From contig CALJDK010000068.1 of the NCBI GenBank assembly GCA_938023735.1, positions 1-64,000 of the forward strand: 64,000 nt of DNA, given 5' to 3'. Below the pieces are notes generated by a model. That model ran no database searches and was not told where the DNA came from. It worked only from the letters and a program-made list of their open reading frames with translations. The DNA comes from an uncultured Acidimicrobiales bacterium (GTDB taxonomy: Bacteria > Actinomycetota > Acidimicrobiia > Acidimicrobiales > SHLQ01). Below, one piece after another: positions 1 to 8,651 of the stretch (its first letter is position 1; the number at the start of each line of letters is the position of its first letter). Made by a program: the position numbers and the translations under genes.

Positions 1-257
1 GCCTCGCCGTCATGCCCATCGGCGACCCAGCGGGCCCATGCGTGTTCAAGAAAATCGATGTAGGCCGGGTCGTGAACCTTCTCGACAACATGTCGTTGCA
101 AAGGGTCGGGCGCGACAAACTGGTGTCGACCACCGGCCGCAAGGACATCCTTGACAATACGCGCCCGCTCCGGTCCTTCCCAGGAAAGCACCAACTCACT
201 GCCATCGAGCTCGAGACAGTGGTGGGAGACATGGGCGTCGTCGGCAACAATAAGCAT
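1..257 (-). CDS. Acetylpolyamine amidohydrolase-like (histone deacetylase family), N-terminal fragment
   Basis: The reverse strand from ATG at 257 is open to the window edge (85 codons). The translation begins MLIVADDAHVSHH, then a short polar stretch, then EKVHDPAYIDFLEHAW. This is the pattern of the N-terminus of class II HDAC-like acetylpolyamine amidohydrolases, where an early strand and the H-D-xxY-xxFL segment precede the catalytic core. Family enzymes remove acetyl groups from acetylputrescine, acetylspermidine and similar amines with a zinc site; that core lies outside the window and cannot be checked. The gene is divergent from the flavin oxidase at 333, with 75 bp between starts, and this fits a polyamine-use locus. 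Identification rests on a short N-terminal match. Confidence 0.65.
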   Translation of the reverse strand, partial: MLIVADDAHVSHHCLELDGSELVLSWEGPERARIVKDVLAAGGRHQFVAPDPLQRHVVEKVHDPAYIDFLEHAWARWVADGHDGE

Positions 258-332
258 CGACTTCGAAGTCCTTCCGTGCGGCTTCCGGCTTCCAGAGGGT
301 AGCCAAGAGCGCGTCCGACGTAGGGTTCGATC

Positions 333-1709
333 GTGACCGACTATCGCTCCCGATCGCTTTGGCTCGAACAACAACCTGACTCGCTCGAACCCCGAGCCAG
401 CCTTGACGGCGACACGCAGGTCGATGTGGCCATCGTCGGTGGCGGCTACACCGGCCTCTGGGTGGCGTACTACCTGCTGGTTGCCGACCCGTCGCTGCGA
501 GTTCTTGTCATCGAACGCGACATCGTTGGCTTTGGGGCATCGGGCCGCAATGGCGGATGGGTGACCGCCGAGCTCGTGGGCGGCTACGACGCGGCGAAAG
601 CTGCCCGCGACCACGAGTCGGCCATTCGATTGATGCATGCCGGGATCGACGCGGTTGACGAAATCGGTCGGGTGGCGGTGTTCGAAGGCATCGACTGTCA
701 CTTTCACAAAGGTGGCACTGTCCGCGTGGCGCGAAATCAACCGCAGCTTGAACGTCAGCGCGCCGATGTTGCGCGACGTCACCAGCTCGGGTTCGCCGAC
801 ACCGACGTTCGGTTGCTCGACGCACAAGAAGCGAGCGCCAACGTCAACGCAACCGACGTACTCGGCGGCGTGTTCTTTTCGGCCTGCGCCCGCGTACAGC
901 CGGCAAACCTGGCGCGCGGCCTGGCCGAGGCTGTGGAGCGTCGCGGCGGACGAATCGTCGAGGGCACGGCCGCATGTTCGATCGAAGCAGGCAGCGTTCG
1001 AACGAATTCTGGGAGTGTCTCGGCCGAAATCGTCATCCGAGCGACCGAGGGCTACACCGCGCAACTCGGCGGCGGTGCTCGACGCCTGGCTCCGCTCTTC
1101 TCGCTGATGGTGGCTACCGAGCCGCTCCCCGCAACTACATGGAATGAACTGGGCCTTCGCAACATGCAAACCTTCGCCGATGAACGACATGCGGTAATCT
1201 ACGGACAGCGCACCCACGACGGCCGCATCGCCTTCGGCGGTAACGGCACACGCTACGGCTACGGGTCGAAGATCGACGAGGCGATGGAGCAAGATGCAGC
1301 GCTCCACGGTGAGATCATCGACACGCTCACCGAGATGTTTCCGGTGCTTCGCGGCGTGGAGTTCACGCACCGTTGGGGTGGTCCGCTCGGGGAGCCTCGC
1401 GACGGATACGCCTCGGTTGGCCTTGACCGAAAGTCGGGCATTGGTTGGGCTGGAGGGCATAGCGGGAAAGGCCTGGCCGCTTCAAACCTGCAGGGCCGGA
1501 CGTTGGCTGATCTCATCACCGAGCAGGCCACCGACATCACCACACTCCCTTGGGTGAACCGGCAGTTTCGCGATTGGGAGCCCGAGCCATTTCGTTCGGC
1601 CACGATCAACAGCCGGCTCAGCGCCAGGAAAAGGGCCGACAAACAAGAAGCCAGAACCGCCAAGCCCGCAAAGACACCAAGGCTTTCCTATCGACGTTCG
1701 TCGATTTGA
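333..1709 (+). CDS. FAD-dependent amine oxidoreductase (DAO/PuuB-like)
   Basis: A 458-residue flavoprotein starting at GTG. Residues 31-41 (DVAIVGGGYTG) are the dinucleotide-binding Rossmann motif of the D-amino-acid-oxidase superfamily, and GASGRNGGW at about 68-76 is the second flavin-contact motif. Near the C-terminus GWAGGHSGKGLAAS is the usual closing FAD-contact loop. Closest in style are gamma-glutamylputrescine oxidases (PuuB), which oxidise a primary or gamma-glutamylated amine to an aldehyde with H2O2 release. The divergent acetylpolyamine amidohydrolase and the PuuD-like hydrolase at 6864 support polyamine catabolism, but substrate is inferred. The last 30 residues are a Lys/Arg-rich tail beyond the fold. 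The stop codon overlaps a strong hairpin. Confidence 0.82.
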   Translation: MTDYRSRSLWLEQQPDSLEPRASLDGDTQVDVAIVGGGYTGLWVAYYLLVADPSLRVLVIERDIVGFGASGRNGGWVTAELVGGYDAAKAARDHESAIRLMHAGIDAVDEIGRVAVFEGIDCHFHKGGTVRVARNQPQLERQRADVARRHQLGFADTDVRLLDAQEASANVNATDVLGGVFFSACARVQPANLARGLAEAVERRGGRIVEGTAACSIEAGSVRTNSGSVSAEIVIRATEGYTAQLGGGARRLAPLFSLMVATEPLPATTWNELGLRNMQTFADERHAVIYGQRTHDGRIAFGGNGTRYGYGSKIDEAMEQDAALHGEIIDTLTEMFPVLRGVEFTHRWGGPLGEPRDGYASVGLDRKSGIGWAGGHSGKGLAASNLQGRTLADLITEQATDITTLPWVNRQFRDWEPEPFRSATINSRLSARKRADKQEARTAKPAKTPRLSYRRSSI

Positions 1710-1748
1710 ATAGGGTGTCTGGAACCCTATTCCGGAACACTATTCCGG
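1708..1748. terminator. Tandem hairpins between convergent genes
   Basis: Two consecutive perfect hairpins sit between the convergent stops. GAATAGGGT (1708-1716) pairs with ACCCTATTC (1724-1732) across a 7-nt loop, and CCGGAA (1732-1737) pairs with TTCCGG (1743-1748) across a 5-nt loop. The first begins inside the TGA stop of the flavoprotein; the second overlaps the 3' end of the CoA-transferase. No clean T-run follows, so a bidirectional terminator or 3'-end stabiliser is inferred. The first loop and its flanks contain GGTGTCTGGAACC (1714-1726), a member of the dispersed 13-bp palindrome family. Confidence 0.55.
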
Positions 1749-3161
1749 TTGCCAGGTTGGAGGGCTTTGGCCGGGGCGTTCTGGTCCTACAGTCCAGCTG
1801 CCTGATTGGCCCGCAATCGTTCCGGGTTGGCTCATGTGTTTGAGGCGCCCAAAGGGGGAATCGCGCTCGACTTGGTAGTCGGCTACGTCGGCCGACGTCG
1901 GAATCGGCACCTCAAGACCTCCGTCTACTCGACCCATCGCTTCCAGCCATCGCCCGGTTCGAGCAAGCACAACCTCGATGTCGAAGCCAGCGCCCGAGGA
2001 CAGCCGATCGGTAAGCGAACGAACGACACCTGCGGCCAACAAGTAACCACTGGCATAGTCGAGCAGCTGGCAAGGAAGTGGTGTCGGTGAGTCGGTGCCG
2101 GCAGCAAGCATCCCTTCGTGGGCGATACCCGATGCGGTCTGAGTTATCGAGTCGAACCCTCGTCGCCCGCCCCACGGCCCGGTGCTTCCAAACGCTGAAA
2201 GTTCGGCGATGACCACATCGGGGCGCACCGCACGAAGCGCCCGGTTGTCGATGCCTAAGTCAGCCAACGATCCGGGCCGAAACGCAGTGAGAACCACGTC
2301 GGCCGACGCAGCAAGATCCAAGAGCACCGAGCGTCCGGCGTCGGAGCGGAGGTCGATATGAGTGAATCGTTTGCCGACCGACGTCAGAGCGACGCTGAGC
2401 TCGTGGCTCGCCAATCCGTCGGCACCGACTCGGAGCACCTCGGCACCAAAGGCGGCCATCGTGCGAGCCGCAACGGGTCCGGCCAGGATTCGAGTGAGGT
2501 CGAGCACGCGCACGCCGTCCAGAGGCGCTCCAACTCGTGGCTCGGCCGCGGCCGGGCCAGACGGGTTGGCTCCATCGCTGACCGGGCGAGCTGTGCGCGC
2601 CAGCGGCGGCGTGGCGCCAAGGTGTTTCGCGTGGGGATGCTCGCGCCACTCGTCGAGCGACCGCAGCGCCGAACAGATGCCGTCGTAGCCGACGATGAGA
2701 TCTTCGACATCAAGGCGGTGCCGGCGAGCCAAATTGGTCTCGACCTGTTGGCGTGACGCGTCGGCTGGAAGACCGAGTGCTTCGAGTGCCCGAGCCGCAT
2801 GGTGGGGGAAATTGGCGTGGATCTGAACGAACCCATCGGCCGTTGCGTAGTACCCGGACAGGTCGGCCCACACCTGTGGGCTCTCACCGTCGACCAACAC
2901 ATGTTTCTCATCGCGAAACGACCACGTGGCATGTCGGCTGTCGACGACGACCGGCAACACGTCGCTGCCGCGTCGAACCGAATCGAACTCAGCGATAGCC
3001 AGCAGCGCCGACCCGACAACTCCGGTAGCGGTGGCCGTGACGTCAAAGACGGAGGGCAACACCTGCGGTGGTCCTTCGAAGGTGAGTGCGTCGATCGAAC
3101 CGGCAGAACCACCCGCCAGTTCCCAAACCTCCGAGGCAACCTCTGTCGCTGTAGTCATCAT
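1740..3161 (-). CDS. CaiB/BaiF class III CoA-transferase family protein
   Basis: A 473-residue protein. The centre carries the family hallmark GVRVLDLTRILAGPVAARTM, then FGAEVLRV, and later VLDLAASADVVLTAFRPGSL and VVIAELSAFGSTGPW. These are typical of formyl-CoA transferase/CaiB-type enzymes, which move CoA between carboxylates through an Asp-linked anhydride. About 200 N-terminal residues before the core are a degenerate half-domain (ATWSFRDEKHVLVDGESPQVW), so the protein looks like a two-lobe member. The catalytic Asp is not obvious by eye. It starts 5 nt after the stop of the 224-aa gene upstream, so the two are probably cotranscribed. CaiB-type enzymes act on carnitine derivatives, which would suit this region, but the substrate is unknown. 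Confidence 0.8.
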   Translation of the reverse strand: MMTTATEVASEVWELAGGSAGSIDALTFEGPPQVLPSVFDVTATATGVVGSALLAIAEFDSVRRGSDVLPVVVDSRHATWSFRDEKHVLVDGESPQVWADLSGYYATADGFVQIHANFPHHAARALEALGLPADASRQQVETNLARRHRLDVEDLIVGYDGICSALRSLDEWREHPHAKHLGATPPLARTARPVSDGANPSGPAAAEPRVGAPLDGVRVLDLTRILAGPVAARTMAAFGAEVLRVGADGLASHELSVALTSVGKRFTHIDLRSDAGRSVLLDLAASADVVLTAFRPGSLADLGIDNRALRAVRPDVVIAELSAFGSTGPWGGRRGFDSITQTASGIAHEGMLAAGTDSPTPLPCQLLDYASGYLLAAGVVRSLTDRLSSGAGFDIEVVLARTGRWLEAMGRVDGGLEVPIPTSADVADYQVERDSPFGRLKHMSQPGTIAGQSGSWTVGPERPGQSPPTWQPE

Positions 3162-3166
3162 TGCTG

Positions 3167-3841
3167 CTAGCTCACAAGCCGGTGAAGTATTCCGGCCTTC
3201 GTGCGACCGGTTTCCTTAAACACCCCAAGCGGGCGGAAGCAGTACGCCATTCGCTGGGCAACATCGCGATTCACTCCGGCCAGCCGAGCCAGGTCGGCGG
3301 TGGTGAAGTCGTCGGGAAGACCATCGGGTAGCAGTCGACGAAGATCGTCGACGGTTTCGAACCGCTCGGTGCCCTTCACCTCGCGAAGGACCCGGTCGAT
3401 GGTTCGAAAACCACCGCGACCGCGCCTGGCCTTCGGGTCGTGCACCTGATGCTTGGTGACCGAGACCAACACAACATCGAGGGTGAGGCCGGGGTGATCA
3501 AGCAGTGTCGGCATGCTCACCAGCTCGTCGAAGAGGCTGTACACCGAACCCTTCTTTGGCGACCGACGCTCCTTGGCGCCGGGTTTCGCTAGCCAGGTCT
3601 CCACCGCCACGGGGTACACCAGAACCACTCGATACTGGTCGAGCAAGGTGTCGAGCTTGCGACCCATCGCCCCAAACGAACTGGTTTGGATCTCGATGAG
3701 TAGGTCGTCGCGCCGAATGTCGATCACAAAGCCATCGAGCGGCACTTCAAACTCGTCGCCCGGTTCCGAGTAGCGAACCTTGAGCGCCGCGTGCAGTGAG
3801 CCCTCGTTGAGGGTTCCGATGTGCGGGGGCTTGGCGCTCAC
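3167..3841 (-). CDS. Conserved hypothetical protein, possible PD-(D/E)xK nuclease-like domain
   Basis: 224 residues starting at GTG (GTGAGCGCC). I do not recognise a named family. Residues about 30-60 read PLDGFVIDIRRDDLLIEIQT, an Asp in one strand followed by E-x-Q in the next. That arrangement resembles PD-(D/E)xK nuclease folds with an E-x-Q variant. LDTLLDQYRVVLVYPV follows as a helix and a strand. The C-terminal 80 residues (FTTADLARLAGVNRDVAQRM ... LGVFKETGRTKAGILHRL) look like a winged helix-turn-helix. The gene lies 5 nt upstream of the CoA-transferase start and is divergent from the FAH-family gene. A DNA- or RNA-related role is possible; no activity should be assumed. Confidence 0.7.
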   Translation of the reverse strand: MSAKPPHIGTLNEGSLHAALKVRYSEPGDEFEVPLDGFVIDIRRDDLLIEIQTSSFGAMGRKLDTLLDQYRVVLVYPVAVETWLAKPGAKERRSPKKGSVYSLFDELVSMPTLLDHPGLTLDVVLVSVTKHQVHDPKARRGRGGFRTIDRVLREVKGTERFETVDDLRRLLPDGLPDDFTTADLARLAGVNRDVAQRMAYCFRPLGVFKETGRTKAGILHRLVS

Positions 3842-3878
3842 ACGGTCACGGTACTGGCCTCGACGCTACGATCGGCGC

Positions 3879-4694
3879 ATGAAACTCACAACGATCCGCT
3901 ACGACGGCGCCACCATGGCCGGGCGCATCGACGGCGACGAGATCGTTCTGCTCGATCACGCCGATGTCGGCGACCTCCTCCGAGTTGGCGCCGACCCAAG
4001 CCGCGGCGGCCGAACCATCCCGCTCGCCGGCGCGAACTTTGCTCCGCTCATCACCGCACCCGACAAGATCGTGTGTGTTGGCGTGAACTACGCCGATCAC
4101 ATTGCCGAGATGGGACGGCAGCCACCAACCGCCCCGACCTACTTCTCAAAGTTTCGGCGCTCCCTCATTGGGGCCGACGACCCAATCGCACTTCCGCCGG
4201 TAGACATCTCGACCCACGTCGACTGGGAAGTCGAACTCTGCATCGTCATTGGGCGACCAGTTCGTCATGCAACACCCGCCGAAGCGCTGGCTGCGATTGC
4301 CGGCTACACCATCTTCAACGACGTTTCAGTGCGCGACTGGCAGCGACGAACCAGCCAGTTCCTGGCCGGAAAGTCCTTCGAGGGAACAACCCCGGTAGGG
4401 CCTTGGATGGTCACCACCGACGAGTTGGGCGACGGCAGCGGCCTGGCAATCTCCAGCTCGGTCGATGGGGTCATCAAACAATCCAGCAACACTCGTGAAC
4501 TCGAGTTCGATGTGGTCGACATCGTTGTTGACCTCAGCAAAATCACCACCCTTGACCCGGGCGACATCATCGCTACTGGAACGCCTGGTGGTGTTGGGGC
4601 GGCACGCACGCCACCCGAATGGTTGACCGACGGCCGCGTGGTTTCCTGCACCATCGAAGGCATAGGAACTCTCGAAAACGTGTGCCGTCTGTAG
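3879..4694 (+). CDS. Fumarylacetoacetate hydrolase (FAH) family protein
   Basis: 271 residues from the ATG of MKLTTIRYDG. The frame is open further upstream, but that part overlaps the neighbouring gene and has no family similarity. KIVCVGVNYADHIAEMG opens the catalytic domain. THVDWEVELCIVIG supplies the metal-binding acidic residues, and YTIFNDVSVRDWQRR, GKSFEGTTPVGPW and LDPGDIIATGTPGGVG are standard FAH-superfamily blocks. Members hydrolyse or decarboxylate acylpyruvates and related beta-diketo acids with Mg2+ or Mn2+, often at the end of aromatic or sugar-acid pathways. The specific substrate is not evident from the neighbours. Confidence 0.9.
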   Translation: MKLTTIRYDGATMAGRIDGDEIVLLDHADVGDLLRVGADPSRGGRTIPLAGANFAPLITAPDKIVCVGVNYADHIAEMGRQPPTAPTYFSKFRRSLIGADDPIALPPVDISTHVDWEVELCIVIGRPVRHATPAEALAAIAGYTIFNDVSVRDWQRRTSQFLAGKSFEGTTPVGPWMVTTDELGDGSGLAISSSVDGVIKQSSNTRELEFDVVDIVVDLSKITTLDPGDIIATGTPGGVGAARTPPEWLTDGRVVSCTIEGIGTLENVCRL

Positions 4695-4709
4695 CTGGCT
4701 CGCTGTAGC

Positions 4710-4729
4710 AGCGGGTCAGCTCACCCGCT
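4710..4729. terminator. Hairpin between convergent FAH-family and FMN oxidase genes
   Basis: AGCGGGT (4710-4716) pairs perfectly with ACCCGCT (4723-4729) over a CAGCTC loop. The stem covers the stop codon of the reverse-strand FMN oxidase and lies 16 nt after the FAH-family stop, so it can end or protect both transcripts. No U-tract is present. Confidence 0.45.
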
Positions 4730-5882
4730 CGGAAAGCTGATCGAGTCGCTCGCAGCCGGTTTGGTGCATGACATTCACCAGGTCTTCGTGCAGCACGTCG
4801 AAGGCGTGGGCCGGGCCGTCGACCCCGAGGGCACCGAGGCCGTACATGAAGGCCCGACCGCAGAACACAAACGACGCACCCAAGGCGATGGCGCGGGCCA
4901 CGTCAAGCCCCGACCTCACACCGCTATCGAACAACACGGGAATCTGGCTGCCGACCCGTTCGACAACGTGAGGGAGCGCTTCGATCGACGCCACCGAGCC
5001 GTCGAGTTGGCGGCCGCCATGGTTCGATACCACCACTGCATCGGCGCCGGTTTCGACCGCCCGCTCAGCATCGTCGGGGTTCATGAGCCCTTTCACCACA
5101 AGCGGCCCATCCCAAAGCTCGCGCACCGACGCGAGGTAGTCCCACGACAACGTGCCACCAAGGTTGGCGCCAACGAACCCGGCGGTCTTCGCCATCGTCG
5201 CTTCATCGATATAGCTCTCGAGGCCCTTGAATCGAGGCAGCCCTGAACGCAGTGTTTCGATCGACCATGCTGGCCGAACCGCGGCCCGAGCGATAAGGGC
5301 CGGACCGATCTTGGGTGGCACTCGAACCCGGGCCTTGCGCTGACGCTCTCGACGGCTTGCGGCTGGCACATCGGCGGTCACAACCAGGGTCGTGAATCCC
5401 GAATCCTTGGCGCGACTGATGAGGTCGTCGCGAACCTGGTGGTCACGAGGCGGGTACAGCTGAAACCACCCCATGCCACCAGCCACTGGCCCGGCAACCT
5501 CTGGCTTCTCGGTACCGACCGTGCTCAACACGTAGGGAATCGTCTTGGTCGCAGCCATAGAAGCCAGCGCCAGGTCGGCTCCCGGCCAAATCAGGCTGGT
5601 GAGTCCAACGGGCGCAATACCGATTGGGGCGGCGTAGGTGGTGCCGAAGAGTTCGGTCTCGGTGCTCGGATGAAGTTCGCCACGAAGGAGCCGGGGCACG
5701 AAGGTGACCTGGCGGAGAGCCTCGATGTTTCGATCGCGGGCCTGCTCGGCACCGGTGCCGCTGTCGAGGTACTCCCAGGCGAAATGAGGAATTCGCCAGC
5801 GGGCTCGACGTTGAAGGTCGGCGATGGCCGGATACCGATCCATGAGGTCTGCTCGCACTTCACCAGTGTCCCACGGCGCCAT
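4716..5882 (-). CDS. FMN-dependent alpha-hydroxy-acid oxidase/dehydrogenase
   Basis: 388 residues. [12 protein letters not shown] near residue 38, [15 protein letters not shown], and the catalytic block [13 protein letters not shown] with its active-site His and Arg define the (S)-2-hydroxyacid oxidase family (glycolate oxidase, lactate oxidase/dehydrogenase, mandelate dehydrogenase). [20 protein letters not shown] is the phosphate-binding end of the TIM barrel. The enzyme oxidises an L-2-hydroxyacid to a 2-oxoacid via FMN. Exact substrate cannot be told. The upstream ATG at 5882 is used; a second ATG at 5843 ([10 protein letters not shown]) is an alternative. Confidence 0.88.
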   Translation of the reverse strand: MAPWDTGEVRADLMDRYPAIADLQRRARWRIPHFAWEYLDSGTGAEQARDRNIEALRQVTFVPRLLRGELHPSTETELFGTTYAAPIGIAPVGLTSLIWPGADLALASMAATKTIPYVLSTVGTEKPEVAGPVAGGMGWFQLYPPRDHQVRDDLISRAKDSGFTTLVVTADVPAASRRERQRKARVRVPPKIGPALIARAAVRPAWSIETLRSGLPRFKGLESYIDEATMAKTAGFVGANLGGTLSWDYLASVRELWDGPLVVKGLMNPDDAERAVETGADAVVVSNHGGRQLDGSVASIEALPHVVERVGSQIPVLFDSGVRSGLDVARAIALGASFVFCGRAFMYGLGALGVDGPAHAFDVLHEDLVNVMHQTGCERLDQLSERVS

Positions 5883-5914
5883 GTGTGGCGAGAAGTGAGC
5901 ACCTCAGCTCCGCC

Positions 5915-6748
5915 TTAGGCGTACAGATATCTTCCATAGCCAACGGAGTCGAGCGCTTCGGCGAGCTCGTCGTAGTTGGCAACATCGTGGCGCAACGTTG
6001 TTCTGTTGATACGCCGCAGGTTGGTGTGAACCTCAACGGGCGGAACGCCAAGCGCTTCGAAGATCCGGTTCAGTGAGCGTTGCTGTTTTGCGGCGTCGGC
6101 AAGGTCGGCTTCATAGGACACATGCAGGTGCGGGAGATCCTGAAGCACGGCGGCCTCTTGACGGCGAAACTTCTCGCGCTGCTGCATCTCGTGAACGACC
6201 AGTTCGACCGGCACGTATTCTTTCTCGCGCTTCGCCCGCAGATCGATGTCGGTCGTGGCCTGATACATCTGTCGCTGCTCGGCCAAGACCGCCGAGAGTG
6301 AGTGCCGAAGCAGGTTCTCGCGCTCGATGTGGATGATGGTCCATCCGTTGCGATGGAGTCGGCGCATGAACTGGCGAGGATCTGCTTCTTGGGTCTCGCT
6401 TAGCTGGTAGATCTTGGCTTTGAAGCCATACACCGGCGCCTTGCAGAGTCGACTCTTGCCATCGGCATACCGGGCGGGCCATCGCAGCTTGTAGAAGAAC
6501 AGCTCATCGTCGCAGTACACATCTGGGCTGGAGTTGAGCAGGTCGACAAGAAGCGTGCTGCCGGTGCGACCCTGACCAAAGATAATGAACTTTCGTTTCG
6601 CGGACTCACCGCCCAAGAGCGAGCGTGTGTACACGGGGTACTGCAGCGACTTCATCGCGACGTTTTTGACACGTTCGCTCCGCAGGTATTCGCTACCTGG
6701 AATTCCGGCCACTTTGTCTTTGAATTGTCGGGGGAAGGGGTACGCCAT
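5915..6748 (-). CDS. Sulfotransferase family protein
   Basis: 277 residues. KRKFIIFGQGRTGSTLLVDLL at about 50-70 is the PAPS 5'-phosphosulfate-binding loop (RTGSTLL). WTIIHIERENLLRHSLSAVLA at about 135-155 matches the 3'-phosphate-binding block (R-x7-S-x2), in which a conserved Arg and Ser contact PAP. Such enzymes sulfate carbohydrates, lipids or small hydroxyl compounds. The arylsulfatase at 8652 is nearby, but no direct link is shown. The gene is divergent from the PuuD-like hydrolase. The acceptor is unknown. Confidence 0.8.
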   Translation of the reverse strand: MAYPFPRQFKDKVAGIPGSEYLRSERVKNVAMKSLQYPVYTRSLLGGESAKRKFIIFGQGRTGSTLLVDLLNSSPDVYCDDELFFYKLRWPARYADGKSRLCKAPVYGFKAKIYQLSETQEADPRQFMRRLHRNGWTIIHIERENLLRHSLSAVLAEQRQMYQATTDIDLRAKREKEYVPVELVVHEMQQREKFRRQEAAVLQDLPHLHVSYEADLADAAKQQRSLNRIFEALGVPPVEVHTNLRRINRTTLRHDVANYDELAEALDSVGYGRYLYA

Positions 6749-6863
6749 CTAGGAATCCTGTCGGGTGCCCGCGACGAAGAAGTTGAATGACCGAATCATG
6801 TTACCCAGACCTTATGGGCGCACTCTGATCACCACGTGGACCACTACCGCTACTCTGCGTGAC

Positions 6864-7559
6864 ATGAAGCCCCTTATTGGTCTGCCAGGGTCGCAAACGC
6901 TCGCGGCCAACCTGTCGGGAAACCTCCCGGTACTCGATACGCACAAGATCGACGTGTACTACTCGCTGTATGCCCGGGCGGTCGTCGACGCCGGTGGTTT
7001 GCCGGTGCATCTGCCACTCGATGTCGATCCACGGGAATTTGTCGAGCGACTCGATGGCATCCTGCTGACCGGCGGCGCCGATATCAACCCTTCGCAGTAC
7101 GGCCACAAGGTCGATGGGTCGGTCGACATCGACGACCTTCGCGACGAGCTCGAACTGCAACTTCTCGATGGCGCCATCGAGCTGAACGTGCCGGTTCTTG
7201 GCATCTGTCGCGGACTCCAGGTCATCAACGTGCACGCTGGCGGCACGCTTCACCAGCACGTGCCGTCGCATACCTTTCATGACGACGATGGCAGCGCCAC
7301 CGTGCACGAAGTGAACTTCGAGTTAGCCACCACGCTGGGTGGAATCTACGGCGCCCGTCACGACGTGAACTCGCTGCATCATCAGAGCATCGATGTGGTC
7401 GGCGACAATCTTGTGGTGGCTGGCCGGAGCCCCGATGGCTCGATCGAAGCAATCGAACGAAGCGACTCGCCGGTCATCGCCGTGCAGTGGCACCCCGAAA
7501 TGTTGCCGACCCGACCAACCGACCCGGTGTTCCGGTGGCTGGTGGAAGCATCGACGTAG
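6864..7559 (+). CDS. Gamma-glutamyl-gamma-aminobutyrate hydrolase-like class I glutamine amidotransferase (PuuD-like)
   Basis: 231 residues from ATG at 6864 (MKPLIGLPG); the open frame upstream lacks similarity. The nucleophile Cys115 lies in LGICRGLQVIN. GILLTGGADINP is the oxyanion-side loop, SLHHQSI is the expected following block, and the catalytic His and Glu are in AVQWHPE. This is the peptidase C26 family. PuuD cleaves gamma-Glu-GABA to glutamate and GABA in putrescine use. The PuuB-like oxidase at 333 and the acetylpolyamine amidohydrolase at 1 support that role, although they are not in the same operon. Confidence 0.87.
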   Translation: MKPLIGLPGSQTLAANLSGNLPVLDTHKIDVYYSLYARAVVDAGGLPVHLPLDVDPREFVERLDGILLTGGADINPSQYGHKVDGSVDIDDLRDELELQLLDGAIELNVPVLGICRGLQVINVHAGGTLHQHVPSHTFHDDDGSATVHEVNFELATTLGGIYGARHDVNSLHHQSIDVVGDNLVVAGRSPDGSIEAIERSDSPVIAVQWHPEMLPTRPTDPVFRWLVEAST

Positions 7560-7563
7560 CCGG

Positions 7564-8001
7564 TTAGCCGAGGTGCGTCAGTAGCGCATCGAGCGCAAGA
7601 CGGTAGCTGTCGCGCCCAAAGCCACACACCACGCCCAGACACATTGCGCTCAGGTAGGAGTGGTGGCGAAACTCTTCGCGGGCGTGCACGTTTGAGAGGT
7701 GCGTTTCGATAACCGGAAGCTCAACCGCGGCAATCGCGTCGCGCAGCGCAATGCTCGTGTGGGTATAGGCCCCGGGGTTGAAAACCACGCCAGCCGCCCA
7801 ACTACGGGCATCGTGAAGCGTGTCGACCAACGTTCCTTCGCTGTTGGACTGCACGTCGCGGATCTCGGCTCCTCGATCGGCGGCTTGGGTACGAAGATCG
7901 GCGACGATGTCGTCGAGGGTGTCGGTTCCGTAGGTCTCGGGTTCGCGGGTTCCGAGCAGGTTCAGATTGGGACCGTTGAGCACAAGGATCGTATGAGCCA
8001 T
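7564..8001 (-). CDS. aroQ: 3-dehydroquinate dehydratase, type II
   Basis: 145 residues, normal for the type II enzyme. [21 protein letters not shown] holds the flexible active-site loop with catalytic Arg19 and Tyr24. [20 protein letters not shown] and ETHLSN (active-site His) follow in the standard order. It dehydrates 3-dehydroquinate to 3-dehydroshikimate in the shikimate pathway. It is divergent from aroK, with 54 bp between starts, so this is a small aromatic-biosynthesis pair with separate promoters. Confidence 0.95.
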   Translation of the reverse strand: MAHTILVLNGPNLNLLGTREPETYGTDTLDDIVADLRTQAADRGAEIRDVQSNSEGTLVDTLHDARSWAAGVVFNPGAYTHTSIALRDAIAAVELPVIETHLSNVHAREEFRHHSYLSAMCLGVVCGFGRDSYRLALDALLTHLG

Positions 8002-8055
8002 GCCTTTGAGGATATGGGGATCCCGACGCCGAGCGTCCGCCTATTGTTGCGTGCG

Positions 8056-8610
8056 ATGGATTTCACCGACGATGGCAGCCAGGCCCGCAGCGCCGACAAT
8101 GTGGTGCTCACCGGGTTCATGGGCACGGGGAAATCGACGGTGGGTCGCATCCTGGCCGGTCTTCTCGGCTACGAGTTTGTTGACACCGATACCGTCATCG
8201 AAGATCTCCACGGGCCAATTCCCGACATCTTCGCTGCGCACGGAGAAGCCGTGTTTCGCGAGTTTGAGCTTGCCGTTGCCGAAGACCTGGCTCGACGAAA
8301 CCAGCAGGTCATCGGCACCGGAGGCGGTCTGATGTTGCAGCCAAACGCGGCAAGAGCGCTCGATGCAACCGGCACGGTTTTCTGTCTTGTCGCATCGGTT
8401 GACACCATTCTCGAACGGGTTATGGGGCAACAAGCCGAGCCGGACTCGCCTGAGGTTCAGCGGCCACTCCTTGCCGGCGATGACCCCAAGCAACGCATCA
8501 CCGAACTTCTCACCACCCGCAAGGCGCAGTACGACCAATTCACCCAGGTCGAAACCGAAGGTCGCACCCCCAATGAGGTCGCTGCCGAGATCGTGCTGCT
8601 CCTGGGCTAA
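8056..8610 (+). CDS. aroK: Shikimate kinase
   Basis: 184 residues. The ATG at 8056 is preferred because the family N-terminus begins just before the P-loop; upstream codons overlap aroQ in antisense. GFMGTGKST (20-28) is the Walker A motif, followed by FVDTDTVIED (the DxD that binds Mg and shikimate) and VIGTGGGLML (GGG shikimate-binding motif). RPLLAGDDPKQRI forms the lid with its Arg. It phosphorylates shikimate with ATP. It sits divergent from aroQ; the remaining pathway genes are not in the window. Confidence 0.93.
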   Translation: MDFTDDGSQARSADNVVLTGFMGTGKSTVGRILAGLLGYEFVDTDTVIEDLHGPIPDIFAAHGEAVFREFELAVAEDLARRNQQVIGTGGGLMLQPNAARALDATGTVFCLVASVDTILERVMGQQAEPDSPEVQRPLLAGDDPKQRITELLTTRKAQYDQFTQVETEGRTPNEVAAEIVLLLG

Positions 8611-8651
8611 CGCTCTCGCTCCGCCGAGTTCTGCCCGATAGTTTGCGAGCC

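Noticed and set aside
1-302. 96-codon plus-strand ORF at the left edge
   Set aside because: The reverse strand encodes a recognisable acetylpolyamine amidohydrolase N-terminus, so this is its shadow.
1740-3161. CoA-transferase as the DMSP lyase DddD
   Set aside because: DddD is a much longer two-domain protein; only general class III CoA-transferase features are visible here.
8643-8651. TTG start three codons upstream for the sulfatase
   Set aside because: The ATG at 8652 is a stronger start and nothing in the three extra codons is needed.
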